A DNA stretch of 64,000 nucleotides from Gp6-AA40 sp036274155 (GCA_036274155.1 DASUGH010000015.1:15590-79589), one strand, 5' to 3'; shown: positions 17,116-25,791, counted from the stretch's first letter. Notes: generated by a model from the letters alone, not told the origin. Made by a program: numbers and translations.

Positions 17116-18399
17116 TTAGCCGCGTCCAGTCATCGACTCGAGCTCTTTCAACAGGTACTTCCGGAACACCGGGTAGTTCTCGATCATCGGGAAGTGCCCC
17201 ATGCCGTCCATGATCGTCAGGCGCGCGTTCGGAATCATCTCGGCGACCGCGCGGGTCATGGACGGCGTGCACGAGTAGTCGTACTCGCCAGTGAGCAGCG
17301 ACACCTTGCACGTGGTGCCATCGATACGCTTCACATCCTCGCGTCCGTCCCAGTCGACGCTGTAGAAATGCACGTCGCCGGCGTAGATGCCGGGGCCAGA
17401 CTGACTGTAGTACCACCAGTTCTCCCGCGCCGCATCGTCAGGGCTTCCTGGCGCACACAGCCCGTACGTATAGCTCGCCACCAGCTCGCCGCCATGGATT
17501 GCCGGATGATGCAGGAAGTCGTTGTAGCGTCCCGGCGCGTACGCCGCACTTTCGAGGCCGATGATGCCGCGTAATTCGTGGGCGAAGTCCGCGGCAAGCT
17601 TCAGGACGATCGCGCCGCCCATCGAGCAGCCGATGACGACCGGCCGCTCGAGACCGAGCGCCTGCCAGACGGCGCGGATGTACGCCACGTATTGCGCGGT
17701 CGTCAGCTGATAGCGCGACAGCCACCACCGGTCGGGAGGATTGGAGCGGCCGTGGTAGGGGAGGTCGAACGCAATCACGCGAAAGCGGCTGGTGATTGCC
17801 GCGTCGTTGAGGAGATGGCGGAACTGCCGGCTGTCGGCGCCGGCGGTATGGAGGCACAGAAGCGGAGTGCCTGTTCCAGCTTCCTCAACGAACACACGAT
17901 GCATGACGCCTTCGACGGATACATGGAGATACCGCCCGGTGATCGGCTCGAACGTCACGGGCGCGTCACCATCGCGTTGTGTCCCAGCCTTGACGCGGGG
18001 CGCAGCAGCGGCGCCGCCGTCAGGCGCCCGCATCAGGTTCATGGCGCGATGCAGCGCGCGTGCGTGCTGCATCGCGACGAGCGAGTCGCCTTCCAGCACG
18101 AATGCGGGAACGCGCATCAGCATCGCGAAGAAGTCGTGGTACAGAGGCTGCGGGCGCGGGGACAGGAATCGCGCCCAGACGTCTTCGCTGGCGACGAAAC
18201 CGAACTCCGCACGATCGTCGAGGCGTGGAGCTTCGATGAACGAGTGGAGTGTTCCGCGCTCGAACCGCAGGATCGTGCGACGGGAACCGGCCGTGACCCA
18301 GAAGGCCGTAGTGAACCAGCGGCCGACGACGGCCATCTCGGGGTCAGCGTTGATTCGCTGCTGGTAGGGGAGCAGCCAGTCGGTGGAGAAGGGTGTCAT
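17116..18399 (-). CDS. Alpha/beta hydrolase with N-terminal SCP2-like domain
   Basis: 427 residues from ATG 18399. The C-terminal half is an alpha/beta hydrolase: oxyanion region 'LLCLHTAGADSRQFRHLL', nucleophile elbow GCSMGG, acid loop 'LLTGEYDYSC', and catalytic His in 'DGMGHFPMIENYPVFRKYLL'. The N-terminal 140 residues ('RWFTTAFWVTAGSRRTILRF', 'WARFLSPRPQPLYHDFFAML') resemble a sterol-carrier-like (SCP2) domain, so the enzyme may present a hydrophobic ester to the hydrolase. It has no signal peptide and is probably cytoplasmic. It converges on the small secreted gene across the inverted-repeat element. Confidence 0.8.
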   Translation of the reverse strand: MTPFSTDWLLPYQQRINADPEMAVVGRWFTTAFWVTAGSRRTILRFERGTLHSFIEAPRLDDRAEFGFVASEDVWARFLSPRPQPLYHDFFAMLMRVPAFVLEGDSLVAMQHARALHRAMNLMRAPDGGAAAAPRVKAGTQRDGDAPVTFEPITGRYLHVSVEGVMHRVFVEEAGTGTPLLCLHTAGADSRQFRHLLNDAAITSRFRVIAFDLPYHGRSNPPDRWWLSRYQLTTAQYVAYIRAVWQALGLERPVVIGCSMGGAIVLKLAADFAHELRGIIGLESAAYAPGRYNDFLHHPAIHGGELVASYTYGLCAPGSPDDAARENWWYYSQSGPGIYAGDVHFYSVDWDGREDVKRIDGTTCKVSLLTGEYDYSCTPSMTRAVAEMIPNARLTIMDGMGHFPMIENYPVFRKYLLKELESMTGRG

Positions 18400-18557
18400 C
18401 GTTGATCCTGTGGTTGGAGGAGACGAGGTGAGGGAGGAGCGGAGTTTGGTACACACCGAGGCTCAGAGGCACCGAGGTCACGTTCTGGACTCGCGGCGAC
18501 GGGCTTCATTGGGGTGCGGTTGGTGCGAAGAAGCTCAGCGATCGAATCGTTTTCGAG
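18400..18557. other. Intergenic stretch with degraded repeat sequence
   Basis: No gene was seen. It contains 'cgaggctcagaggcaccgag' (18463-18482), a degraded relative of the 22-base repeat found at 30458, 30632 and 50397. The start region of the alpha/beta hydrolase gene, including its promoter, must lie here. Confidence 0.4.
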
Positions 18558-18685
18558 GTGGGCCCGCGCTACGCGCGGCAGGGATCGAGCACAACGCAGA
18601 TCACAAGCACGCTGGTGAATCGCGCGCGTGTTTGTGATCTGCGTTGTGCTCGATCCCTGTCGCCGGCCGGAGGCCGGCGGCCCAC
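18558..18685. repeat. 128-bp palindromic element, copy A
   Basis: Bounded by GTGGGCC and GGCCCAC. It contains a perfect 28-bp inverted repeat (18579-18606 with 18632-18659; arm starts CAGGGATCGAG and ends GATCACAA) around a 25-base loop, flanked by small hairpins (CCGCGC-TAC-GCGCGG on one side, GCCGGCC-GGA-GGCCGGC on the other). Copy B at 21249-21376 has the same length and order but is inverted. Similarity continues outside, into the CTCCGTTC-rich sequence to 18770. Confidence 0.9.
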
Positions 18686-18781
18686 CTGCTGAACGGGACC
18701 AGCGTGACATCCTCCGTTCGCCTCCGTTTCTCCGTTCCTCCGTGTTTGTCGTTCCGTTCCTCAGTAAACTCCGTTGCCCGG
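18686..18781. repeat. CTCCGTTC-rich flank of element A
   Basis: Irregular repeats of CTCCGTT(C/T) run from about 18712 to 18775, directly after element A and ending at the stop codon of the CoA transferase. The same stretch occurs inverted beside element B (about 21165-21240), so it is probably part of a longer composite repeat. A third, weaker tract is at 21525-21595. Confidence 0.65.
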
Positions 18782-19966
18782 TCACACGATCCCCAGGCGC
18801 CGCCACTCGCTGACCTCGGCTGGCGCGAAACCGAGCTCTGTGAGGATGGCATCCGTGTGCTCCCCAAGAGCCGGCACCGGTCCCATCCTCGGATCGAGCC
18901 CTTCGATGTTGAACGGCGGCAGGAGCGCGCGCAGCGGTCCGACGGGCGAATCGACTTCCCTCCAGCGGTCGCGGGCACGCAGTTGCGGGTGCTCCAAAAA
19001 CTCGGCCACGGTGTTCATCCTGGCATTCGCGATGCCCGCGGCGTCGAGTCGTGCGATGACGTCGGCGCCGGTTCGGTTGGCGAATGCCGACGTGATGATC
19101 TGCTGGAGCGCGTCCTGATGCGCGACGCGCGCGGCGTTGGAGGTGAACCTGGCATCACGCGCGAGGTCTGGCTGCTCGATGACCATCGAGCAGAAGCGCT
19201 CCCACTCGCGTTCGTTCTGCAGTCCGAGGTACACGACCTGGCCGTCGCCTGCGGCAAACGGCCCGTACGGCGCGATCGCGGCGTGTCGCGCGCCGGTCCG
19301 CGGCGGCGGCGGCCCGCCGTACCCGCCGTAGTACGCGGGAAACCCCATCCACTCGGCCAGTGAATCGAACATCGACACGTCCATCGCCGCACCTTCGCCG
19401 GTGCGCTCGCGGTGGAGCAGGGCCGCGAGAATCGCTGAGAAGGCATACATGCCAGCAGCGATATCGGCAATCGAAATCCCGACCTTCGACGGGATCTCAG
19501 GCGTTCCGGTGATCGACACCAGTCCTGTCTCGCTCTGGACTAAGAGGTCGTACGCCTTCTTGTCGCGGTATGGCCCGGTGGTGCCGTAGCCGGACATTCC
19601 GCAGATCACCAGACGAGGGTGCTCGCGTCGCAGACGCGTCGACGGAAAGCCGAGCCTGTCCACCGCGCCCGGCGCCAGATTGTGGATGAACACGTCGCAC
19701 CGGGTGAGCAGCCGCCGCAGCACCTCGACGGCTTCGGGACGCTTCAGATCGAGCGTCAGCGATTCCTTCGACCGGTTCACCCACACGAAGTGGCTCGCGA
19801 GCCCCTTCACCGCCTCGTCGTAGCCGCGCGCGAAATCGCCGCTGCCCGGGCGCTCGATCTTGATGACGCGAGCGCCGAGGTCGGCGAGCTGCCGGCTGGC
19901 GAACGGCGCCGCGACGGCTTGCTCGATCGCGACAACGAGAACGTTCTCGAGCGGGAGCGTCGTCAT
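18782..19966 (-). CDS. CaiB/BaiF class III CoA transferase
   Basis: 394 residues from ATG 19966. Family marks are 'VLVVAIEQAVAAPFASRQLA' followed by DLGARVIKIERPGSGD, 'LDLKRPEAVEVLRRLLTRCD', and 'GISIADIAAGMYAFSAILAA' with the Asp expected to form the acyl-anhydride/CoA intermediate, then 'GEGAAMDVSMFDSLAEW'. It transfers CoA between carboxylic acids in the cytoplasm. It starts 5 bases after the acyl-CoA dehydrogenase stop codon, so the two are one transcription unit. A likely role is activating a dicarboxylic or branched acid that the dehydrogenase then oxidises (inference from order). Confidence 0.88.
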   Translation of the reverse strand: MTTLPLENVLVVAIEQAVAAPFASRQLADLGARVIKIERPGSGDFARGYDEAVKGLASHFVWVNRSKESLTLDLKRPEAVEVLRRLLTRCDVFIHNLAPGAVDRLGFPSTRLRREHPRLVICGMSGYGTTGPYRDKKAYDLLVQSETGLVSITGTPEIPSKVGISIADIAAGMYAFSAILAALLHRERTGEGAAMDVSMFDSLAEWMGFPAYYGGYGGPPPPRTGARHAAIAPYGPFAAGDGQVVYLGLQNEREWERFCSMVIEQPDLARDARFTSNAARVAHQDALQQIITSAFANRTGADVIARLDAAGIANARMNTVAEFLEHPQLRARDRWREVDSPVGPLRALLPPFNIEGLDPRMGPVPALGEHTDAILTELGFAPAEVSEWRRLGIV

Positions 19967-19971
19967 CGCTT

Positions 19972-21141
19972 TCAGAAAGACCGCGGCAGACCGAGCACAT
20001 GCTCTGCGAGATACGACAGGATCAGATTCGTCGAGATCGGCGCCACCTGGTACAGCCGCGTCTCCCGGAACTTCCGTTCGACGTCGTACTCGGCAGCGAA
20101 GCCGAAACCGCCGAAGGTCTGCAGGCACACGTTGGCAGCCTCCCACGACGCATCGGCGGCCAGCAGCTTCGCCAGGTTGGCCTCAGCGCCGGCCGGCGCC
20201 CCGGCGTCGAACAGCCGCGCCGCCTCGTATCGCATCAGGTCCGCAGCGCGCACGTTCGCGTAGGCCCGCGCGATCGGGAACTGAACGCCCTGATTCTGGC
20301 CGATCGGCCGGTCGAAGACGACACGTCCGCTGGCGTAAGTCCGCGCCCGGTCGACGAACCAGTAGCCGTCGCCAATGCACTCGGCGGCGATGAGAATCCG
20401 TTCGGCGTTCATTCCGTCGAGGATGTACCGGAATCCTCGCCCCTCCTCGCCGATCAGGTTGTCGGCCGGCACCTCGAAGTCCTCGAAGAAGACCTCGTTG
20501 GTTTCGTGGTTGACCATGTTGCGGATCGGCCGGATGGTGAGACCGCGTCCTTCCGCGCCGCGGAGATCGACGAGCAGAAGCGAGAGGCCCTCCGTCTTCT
20601 TCTTCACATCAGCCAGTGGCGTGGTGCGTGCGAGGACGAGCATCAGGTCCGAATGCTGCATCCGTGAGATCCAGACCTTCTGGCCGTTGACCACGTAGTG
20701 GTCACCGCGGCGTGCGGCAAACGTGCGTGTCTTCGTCGTATCGGTGCCGGTGGTCGGCTCGGTGACGGCAAACGACTGGAGGCGCAGGGTGCCCGCGGCG
20801 ATCTGCGGCAGATACTTCTGCTTCTGCGCCGCGGAGCCATGACGGACGAGCGCGCCCATGATGTACATCTGCGCGTGGCAGGCGCCCGAATTGGCGCCGG
20901 AGCGGTTGATCTCTTCGAGGATCACCGAGGCTTCGGTGACGCCCAGTCCGCCGCCGCCGTATTCCTCCGGGATGAGCGCAGCGAGCCATCCCGCGTCGGT
21001 CAATGCGCGGACGAACTCCTCCGGATAGCCGGCGTTCTCTTCGAGGCGCTGCCAGTAGTCGCTGCCGAATCGTGAGCAGAGCTCCCGTACGGCCTGCCGG
21101 TACTCGGCGAAGTCGCGGGCGCGGGGGTTGATGTCGGTCAT
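19972..21141 (-). CDS. Acyl-CoA dehydrogenase
   Basis: 389 residues from ATG 21141; a TTG six codons upstream is an alternative. FAD-dependent family marks are 'AALIPEEYGGGGLGVTEASV', 'SFAVTEPTTGTDTTKTRTFA', 'VVNGQKVWISRMQHSDLML' and 'QTFGGFGFAAEYDVERKFRE'. At the C terminus, where MCAD has catalytic Glu (IYEGT), this protein has 'LYQVAPIST', so that Glu is absent. A Glu in 'LDGMNAERILIAAE' falls where isovaleryl-CoA dehydrogenase keeps its base, so helix G probably supplies it. It oxidises an acyl-CoA to the enoyl-CoA, passing electrons to ETF. Confidence 0.88.
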   Translation of the reverse strand: MTDINPRARDFAEYRQAVRELCSRFGSDYWQRLEENAGYPEEFVRALTDAGWLAALIPEEYGGGGLGVTEASVILEEINRSGANSGACHAQMYIMGALVRHGSAAQKQKYLPQIAAGTLRLQSFAVTEPTTGTDTTKTRTFAARRGDHYVVNGQKVWISRMQHSDLMLVLARTTPLADVKKKTEGLSLLLVDLRGAEGRGLTIRPIRNMVNHETNEVFFEDFEVPADNLIGEEGRGFRYILDGMNAERILIAAECIGDGYWFVDRARTYASGRVVFDRPIGQNQGVQFPIARAYANVRAADLMRYEAARLFDAGAPAGAEANLAKLLAADASWEAANVCLQTFGGFGFAAEYDVERKFRETRLYQVAPISTNLILSYLAEHVLGLPRSF

Positions 21142-21248
21142 TGGTGTCCCGGGAGCCAACGGAGACTGCGGAGGAACGGCACACGCTCACACGGAGGAAC
21201 GGAGAAACGGAGGCGAACGGAGGGTGCACGCTGGGTCACGTTCAGCAG
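21142..21248. other. Intergenic flank of element B
   Basis: Between the acyl-CoA dehydrogenase start and element B. It contains an inverted copy of the CTCCGTTC-type repeat (about 21165-21225, seen here as GGAGGAACGG and similar) and 'gggtcacgttcagcaggtgg', matching the outer flank of element A. No gene was seen. Confidence 0.6.
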
Positions 21249-21376
21249 GTGGGCCGCCGGCCTACGGCCGGCGCCAGGGATCGAGGAGAGCGCCGATCAC
21301 AAACACGCGCGTGATCCATGGCGTGCTTGTGATCGGTGCTCTCCTCGATCCCTGCCCGCGCGAAGCGCGGGCCCAC
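21249..21376. repeat. 128-bp palindromic element, copy B (inverted relative to A)
   Basis: Same length and internal order as the element at 18558-18685, in opposite orientation. The 28-bp arms at 21275-21302 and 21327-21354 match at 27 of 28 positions; the arm core differs from copy A (GAGAGCGCC instead of CACAACGCA), but both arms changed together, which is compensatory. It is bounded by GTGGGCC and GGCCCAC. Two inverted copies thus flank the acyl-CoA dehydrogenase and CoA-transferase genes. Confidence 0.9.
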
Positions 21377-21578
21377 CTCTCGGTCGAAGCGGTGCCTCGG
21401 GGCCTGTCTCGTTCGCCGGCTCCAGACGCCAGATCTCCCCGTTGCAGTGAACCCAGATATGATCCCGGTGCCACGACTTGTCCGCTGTAGCCTTGGCGAA
21501 ATCGGATGCCTCGGTGTGGCCAAACTCCGTTCGCCTCCGTGACCCCGTTTCTCCGTGTGAGCGTGTGCCGTTCCTCCG
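21377..21578. other. Intergenic stretch inside the catabolic gene run
   Basis: No supported gene. It includes 'ttgtccgctgtagccttggc' (21479-21498), which looks like a scrap of another dispersed repeat, and CTCCGTTC-like repeats at about 21525-21595 that run up to the stop codon of the MmgE/PrpD gene. The repeats separate MmgE/PrpD from acyl-CoA dehydrogenase by 437 bases, which is unusual for one operon. Confidence 0.5.
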
Positions 21579-23003
21579 TCATCCTCCGTTCCCCAGCGGT
21601 CGAAACAGCTGGGCGACGTCGTCGCACTCGGGCAGGGCATCGATGGCGGCGAGCGCTGCGTCGGCGGCCGGCCGGCCCAGGCGAGGTGCGACGAGGGCGA
21701 TGAACTTCGCCCGCAATTCTTCGGTATCCACCGGGTTCTCGGGATTCCCTCGAGGGTAATCCGCCGTCTCGGAGATGCGCGATCCGTCGACGAGCGTGAC
21801 CGTGACGCGCGCCGGCCATGCCGCCGGATATCGGGCGCTGAGGTCGTCGGCCACGCGCACGCGTGTGCGGCCGAGCAGTGTGGCAATCGCCGGCTGGCGG
21901 ACGCCATCGGGTCCGAAACGATCGGCGGAGAACTGATCGACATCGACACGCCCTTCGAGCAGCCCGGCCGCCACGCAGTAGGCCATGCTGAACTTGCCCT
22001 GATACGGCGATCGTGGATGCATCTCCTTCACGATCCCGAAGCCGACGTCGTAGGTCTCCACGTCGATTGCCGCAACCTGCGCTCTGACGTCCGCGGCCGA
22101 CCAGCCGCGCGCGCCGCGCAGGGCGAGCACCAGATCGATGGCGCTGTGCGTGTGTCCGCAGCAGGCGTGGAGCTTGTAGCCGTTCTCGCCGATCTTCCAG
22201 TCGGTGCCCAGGCCTTCGGTGACGCGCGACGGATCGCAGGAGGCGCTCATCGCCCGAAAGAATCCGCGCTCGCCTTCGAGGATGCGGCTCGCCGAAGTAA
22301 AGCCGGCCTTCGCCAGGTCGGCCGAGAGCACGCCGTTCAGCGCCGCCTTGCCGGGGTGCAGGTGCTTGCTCATGGCGCCGTCGGCGTTGAACTCCCACAA
22401 CCCTGCGGCCTGCGTGCCTGCGGTGCCGAGCGCGTGGCGCATGTCGAGCGCTGTCAGGCCGAGCAGGGCGCCGGCGGCCGCCGCGGCGCCAAACGTGGCC
22501 GCCGTGCCGGTGGGATGCCAGTAGCGGTAATGGCTCGGATTGACGGCCTCGCCGATTCGGAACGCCGCCTCGTAGCCGATTGCCACGGCAGCCAGCAGCG
22601 CCCGTCCGGGCCGGCGCTCGCGTTCGGCGACGGCAACCGCCGCAGGAATGATCGGCGCTGCCGCGTGCACGGTCGAACCTTTGTGAATGTCGTCGAGCTC
22701 GAGGATGTGCGAGGCGATCCCGTTGGCGAAAGCGGCCGCCGGCGCGGAGCCGCGCCCCGCGCCGAGCAGCGTCGACTCGTCGGATCTGCCGAACCGCAGC
22801 GCCACCTGCTGCGCCATACGCGCCTGCGGCTCGCGCGCTCCCGCCAGCGCCGAGCCGAGCCAGTCGAGGACGGCCCGGTGCGCGTGACCGAGCACGGCGG
22901 CGGGCAGGTGGTCGGCCGCCGACGCCAGCACGTCGGCCAGTTCCCTCGTGATCCACGGAGCGGCCGTCGCCTTCTGCTGTTTGTCGAGCAACGGAGCGGT
23001 CAT
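21579..23003 (-). CDS. MmgE/PrpD family protein
   Basis: 474 residues. The all-helical N-terminal domain has 'HAHRAVLDWLGSALAGAREP', 'GIASHILELDDIHKGSTVHA', 'IGYEAAFRIGEAVNPSHYRY' followed by WHPTGTAATFGAAAAA, and 'SKHLHPGKAALNGVLSADLA'. The C-terminal part has 'KLHACCGHTHSAIDLVLALR'. The family includes 2-methylcitrate dehydratase, iminodisuccinate epimerase and cis-aconitate decarboxylase, all acting on di- or tricarboxylates. The neighbouring dicarboxylate transporter (7 bases upstream on this strand) agrees with that substrate class. The exact reaction is not assigned. Confidence 0.88.
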   Translation of the reverse strand: MTAPLLDKQQKATAAPWITRELADVLASAADHLPAAVLGHAHRAVLDWLGSALAGAREPQARMAQQVALRFGRSDESTLLGAGRGSAPAAAFANGIASHILELDDIHKGSTVHAAAPIIPAAVAVAERERRPGRALLAAVAIGYEAAFRIGEAVNPSHYRYWHPTGTAATFGAAAAAGALLGLTALDMRHALGTAGTQAAGLWEFNADGAMSKHLHPGKAALNGVLSADLAKAGFTSASRILEGERGFFRAMSASCDPSRVTEGLGTDWKIGENGYKLHACCGHTHSAIDLVLALRGARGWSAADVRAQVAAIDVETYDVGFGIVKEMHPRSPYQGKFSMAYCVAAGLLEGRVDVDQFSADRFGPDGVRQPAIATLLGRTRVRVADDLSARYPAAWPARVTVTLVDGSRISETADYPRGNPENPVDTEELRAKFIALVAPRLGRPAADAALAAIDALPECDDVAQLFRPLGNGG

Positions 23004-23010
23004 GCGCGAG

Positions 23011-24489
23011 TCACACGCCGAGGAAGGTCAACCACGGGACGGCGATGGCGAGATAGATCACGAAGTAGACGAGACCCATCATCAAGCCGAGCGTCCAGAA
23101 CTCGCGGCGCGCGATGAAGCCGCTCCCGTAGTAGATGACGTTCTGCCCTGCGGCGTAGGACGTCAGAATGCTCATCAATCCAAGAGAATAGCCAAGCAGC
23201 AGCGCCCATGTCAGCGGCGAAAGACCGGGCACACCAATCGCCAGGCCGACGAACACCGGAAGCAGGGTCGACGTATGCGCCGTGATGCTGGCGAAGCAGT
23301 AGTGAAGGAAGAAGAACGCGCCAACGATCACGAGCACCGCCTCGAACAGGTTCAAGCGCTCGAGCACCGGCGACAGCGAGCGCGCAGTCCAGCCCACGAA
23401 CCCGGTGTCGGCCAGGCCGCCGGCGAGGGTGACCAGCGCGCCGAACCAGATCAACATGTTCCAGGCCGCCGCGTGCCCGATGACGTCCGGCCAGGAGACG
23501 ACGCCGAGCACCACCATCAGCAGCACGACGAAGACAGCGGTCAGCGCCGGGTCGATGTGGCTGGTGGCAGTGATCCAGAGGGTCAGCGCGCTGCACACGA
23601 GCACGAGCAGCGTCACCTCCCGTGATGACATCGATCCCATCCGCCGCAGCTCGACGGCCGCCCACCGCGGCGCTTCCGGCGAGCTGCGAACCTCGGGCGG
23701 GTAGGTCCAGTAGAGCAGCGACGGCACGATCAGGAGGAGCGTGAAACCGACCGGCGCGAACCCTTTGAACCAGGTGAGCCACGACACTCTGATGCCGGTG
23801 GCCTGCTCGATGATGCTGATCGCCAGCGTGTTCGGCGCGAGCGCGGTGATGAACATGCTGCTGGTGATCGTGCTGACCGCCATGGCGGTATAGAGGAGAT
23901 ACGCGCCGATACGGCGCGCGGTGCCGGCATCAGGCGACGATCCATAGAGCTCCGGGATGTGCCTGATGATCGGGTAGACCGTGCCGGCGCTGCGGGCGGT
24001 TGCCGACGCCGTGAACGGCGCCAGCGCGAGGTCGGCCAGCGTGACCGCGTATCCGAGGCCGAGCGTGCGGTGGCCGAGCAGCCGCACCAGGTGCAGCGCA
24101 ATGCGCCGCCCCAGGCCGGTCTCGGCGTAGCCGAGCGTGAACACGTAACCGGCGAAGATCAGCCAGACGGTCGGATTGGCAAATCCGCCGAGCGCCCACT
24201 GGGCGCTGAGCGATGGCGTGTCGCGCACGAGCCCGAGCGCCGCTGCCACGATGACGCCGGCGAGCCCGAGCGCAGCGGGAGGCACCGGCTCAGTGATGAT
24301 GCCGGCGATGATCGTGACGAAGAGCGCGAAGTAGTACCAGGCGTTCTGCGTCAGGCCGGCAGGTGCAGGAAGCAGCGCAATCGTGGCGCCGAGCGCGAGC
24401 GGTACGACCACTCGTGCGGTGGCGAGCAGGTGCTCCGGGCGGTGCCCGAAGAATGCGGTCGCGACGCGAGGTTCCGCGGCGGCGGGCAC
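23011..24489 (-). CDS. DASS/SLC13 family anion (dicarboxylate) symporter
   Basis: About 492 residues from GTG 24489; TTG 24525 is an alternative, and the region further upstream overlaps the preceding gene. Eleven or more membrane segments are visible. Family marks are 'LGLAGVIVAAALGLVRDTPS', 'GGFANPTVWLIFAGYVFTLG' and 'MSILTSYAAGQNVIYYGSGF'. The loop 'MFITALAPNTLAISIIEQAT' is the (S)NT anion-binding motif of the first hairpin, and 'ITAHTSTLLPVF' plus 'TSYAAGQN' form the second. It imports C4-type dicarboxylates, tricarboxylates or sulfate with Na+ or H+. The genes downstream argue for a carboxylate. Confidence 0.85.
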   Translation of the reverse strand: MPAAAEPRVATAFFGHRPEHLLATARVVVPLALGATIALLPAPAGLTQNAWYYFALFVTIIAGIITEPVPPAALGLAGVIVAAALGLVRDTPSLSAQWALGGFANPTVWLIFAGYVFTLGYAETGLGRRIALHLVRLLGHRTLGLGYAVTLADLALAPFTASATARSAGTVYPIIRHIPELYGSSPDAGTARRIGAYLLYTAMAVSTITSSMFITALAPNTLAISIIEQATGIRVSWLTWFKGFAPVGFTLLLIVPSLLYWTYPPEVRSSPEAPRWAAVELRRMGSMSSREVTLLVLVCSALTLWITATSHIDPALTAVFVVLLMVVLGVVSWPDVIGHAAAWNMLIWFGALVTLAGGLADTGFVGWTARSLSPVLERLNLFEAVLVIVGAFFFLHYCFASITAHTSTLLPVFVGLAIGVPGLSPLTWALLLGYSLGLMSILTSYAAGQNVIYYGSGFIARREFWTLGLMMGLVYFVIYLAIAVPWLTFLGV

Positions 24490-24533
24490 GGCGGGCGCAG
24501 CATAGCATGCGGCCGGAGAGACCAACCAGGCAC

Positions 24534-25559
24534 TTACCGCCAGCCGAGTTGAATCACTTCGAAGTCGTTGGCGGTGAGGCTGTGGAACGCGGGATTGAGC
24601 TCGCTGTTGTTCCAGCGTGAATCCATCGCTCCGGTGACGTACATGTCGCTGCCGTTGTCGGCGACGATGAGCCCGTGGGTCTGCATGGCCCGGAAGATGT
24701 TCTGCACCGTCGCCGGGTAGGACGAGAGGTTCTTCGACGCCTTCAGCCGCAGCCTCGCGCCCATCGGCAGCGCGCCGCCCGTGCTGCCGGCGCGGTGCGA
24801 AGCAGGCCACACGTAGCCGTTGGTCGACCGGACGGTGACGCGGAGGGCGTGATGAACGGGACCACGCACCGCTTCGTCATACCGCACGAGGCCGGGCAGG
24901 ATGGCGAGGCCGGCGGCATCTGCAGACGTCCAACCCTCAAGGCGCCGCGCGTTCGCCGCGAGATCGTAGATCGCACCGGAGCCGGCTTCCCATCGCTGGC
25001 CGGTCCACCGTGCGGCAAACAGCTCGAAGAGGATCCAGCGATCGCGGTCGACGATCAGCAGGTGACGATCGCCGCTCGTCCCGCCGCCCGCGATTCCTCC
25101 TTCGATGTAGTTCGGCTGCGTCTTTGCTTCCTCGGGAATCGGATAGCCGGTCTCGCCGGCATAGCCGCTGTCGCTCTCGCTCCCGTAGCTGACAAAGGTG
25201 ACCGGCACCCGTGTCTGCGTGCTGCCGACGCCGACATAGGGAATACCGTACGGCGGCGGACCAAAGTCGGGATGCGACTGCCGGGTCCGTCCGATGAAGT
25301 CGATGAACGCATCCGACTGCGGATCGACCGGCGCGCTGGAGATGTCCAGGTTCCACCAGTTGTCGCTCGGAAACAGCCGGCGTCCACCGAAATCATCGCC
25401 AAGCCGTACTTCCGAGGTCGACGGTCCTGGTGTGGTGGGTGTGTTGTTGCCGCTGACCGTTGACGGACCCGCAGGATTGCCGCCGCAGGCAGCGATCGTG
25501 ACGGCAGCAGCCGTGACGAGCGCGGCCACCACGGGTCGGCTGCGGAAATCGGTCGTCAT
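24534..25559 (-). CDS. Putative exported lipoprotein of unknown function
   Basis: 341 residues from ATG 25559 ('MTTDFRSRPVVAALVTAAAV' then TIAACGG, a clear lipobox Cys). A Pro/Thr-rich linker (about 28-45) leads to a globular part with 'LFPSDNWWNLDISSAPVDPQ', 'GYPIPEEAKTQPNYIEGGI', 'HLLIVDRDRWILFELFAARW' and 'GLIVADNGSDMYVTGAMDSR'. This pattern recurs in large exported proteins of soil bacteria, but I know no assigned function. Its stop codon lies 44 bases before the likely start of the DASS transporter on the same strand. Confidence 0.7.
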   Translation of the reverse strand: MTTDFRSRPVVAALVTAAAVTIAACGGNPAGPSTVSGNNTPTTPGPSTSEVRLGDDFGGRRLFPSDNWWNLDISSAPVDPQSDAFIDFIGRTRQSHPDFGPPPYGIPYVGVGSTQTRVPVTFVSYGSESDSGYAGETGYPIPEEAKTQPNYIEGGIAGGGTSGDRHLLIVDRDRWILFELFAARWTGQRWEAGSGAIYDLAANARRLEGWTSADAAGLAILPGLVRYDEAVRGPVHHALRVTVRSTNGYVWPASHRAGSTGGALPMGARLRLKASKNLSSYPATVQNIFRAMQTHGLIVADNGSDMYVTGAMDSRWNNSELNPAFHSLTANDFEVIQLGWR

Positions 25560-25791
25560 CTCGCCGGGCATCGGGCAAGAAGTGGACCTGCATGCCGCTG
25601 CTCGCTGCTGCCGGTGTCGGGTCACGGCGAGGCGCGCCGAGGCTGACAGCGAATCACAGTTTTGGCGGCGAGGTGGTCCGGCTGCTACTTCAGCTTTCCG
25701 CGGCTCGCCTCTTGCACTCCATCAGTGGCCGCGGACCTCCGCACGTCGATCGACAGGGAAGGCCGTGCAGCATTCTCTGAGGAGTCCGGTC
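25560..25791. other. Divergent intergenic region
   Basis: 232 bases between the lipoprotein gene and the HAF-repeat gene. It must hold both promoters. The only clear signal is GAGGAG at 25779-25784, the ribosome site that selects GTG 25792 as the start of the plus-strand gene. Confidence 0.5.

Noticed and set aside
21377..21520. Open minus-strand peptide 'HRDHIWVHCNGEIWRLEPAN'
   Set aside because: It looks somewhat protein-like but has no start, is short, and lies among dispersed repeats; no family was recognised.
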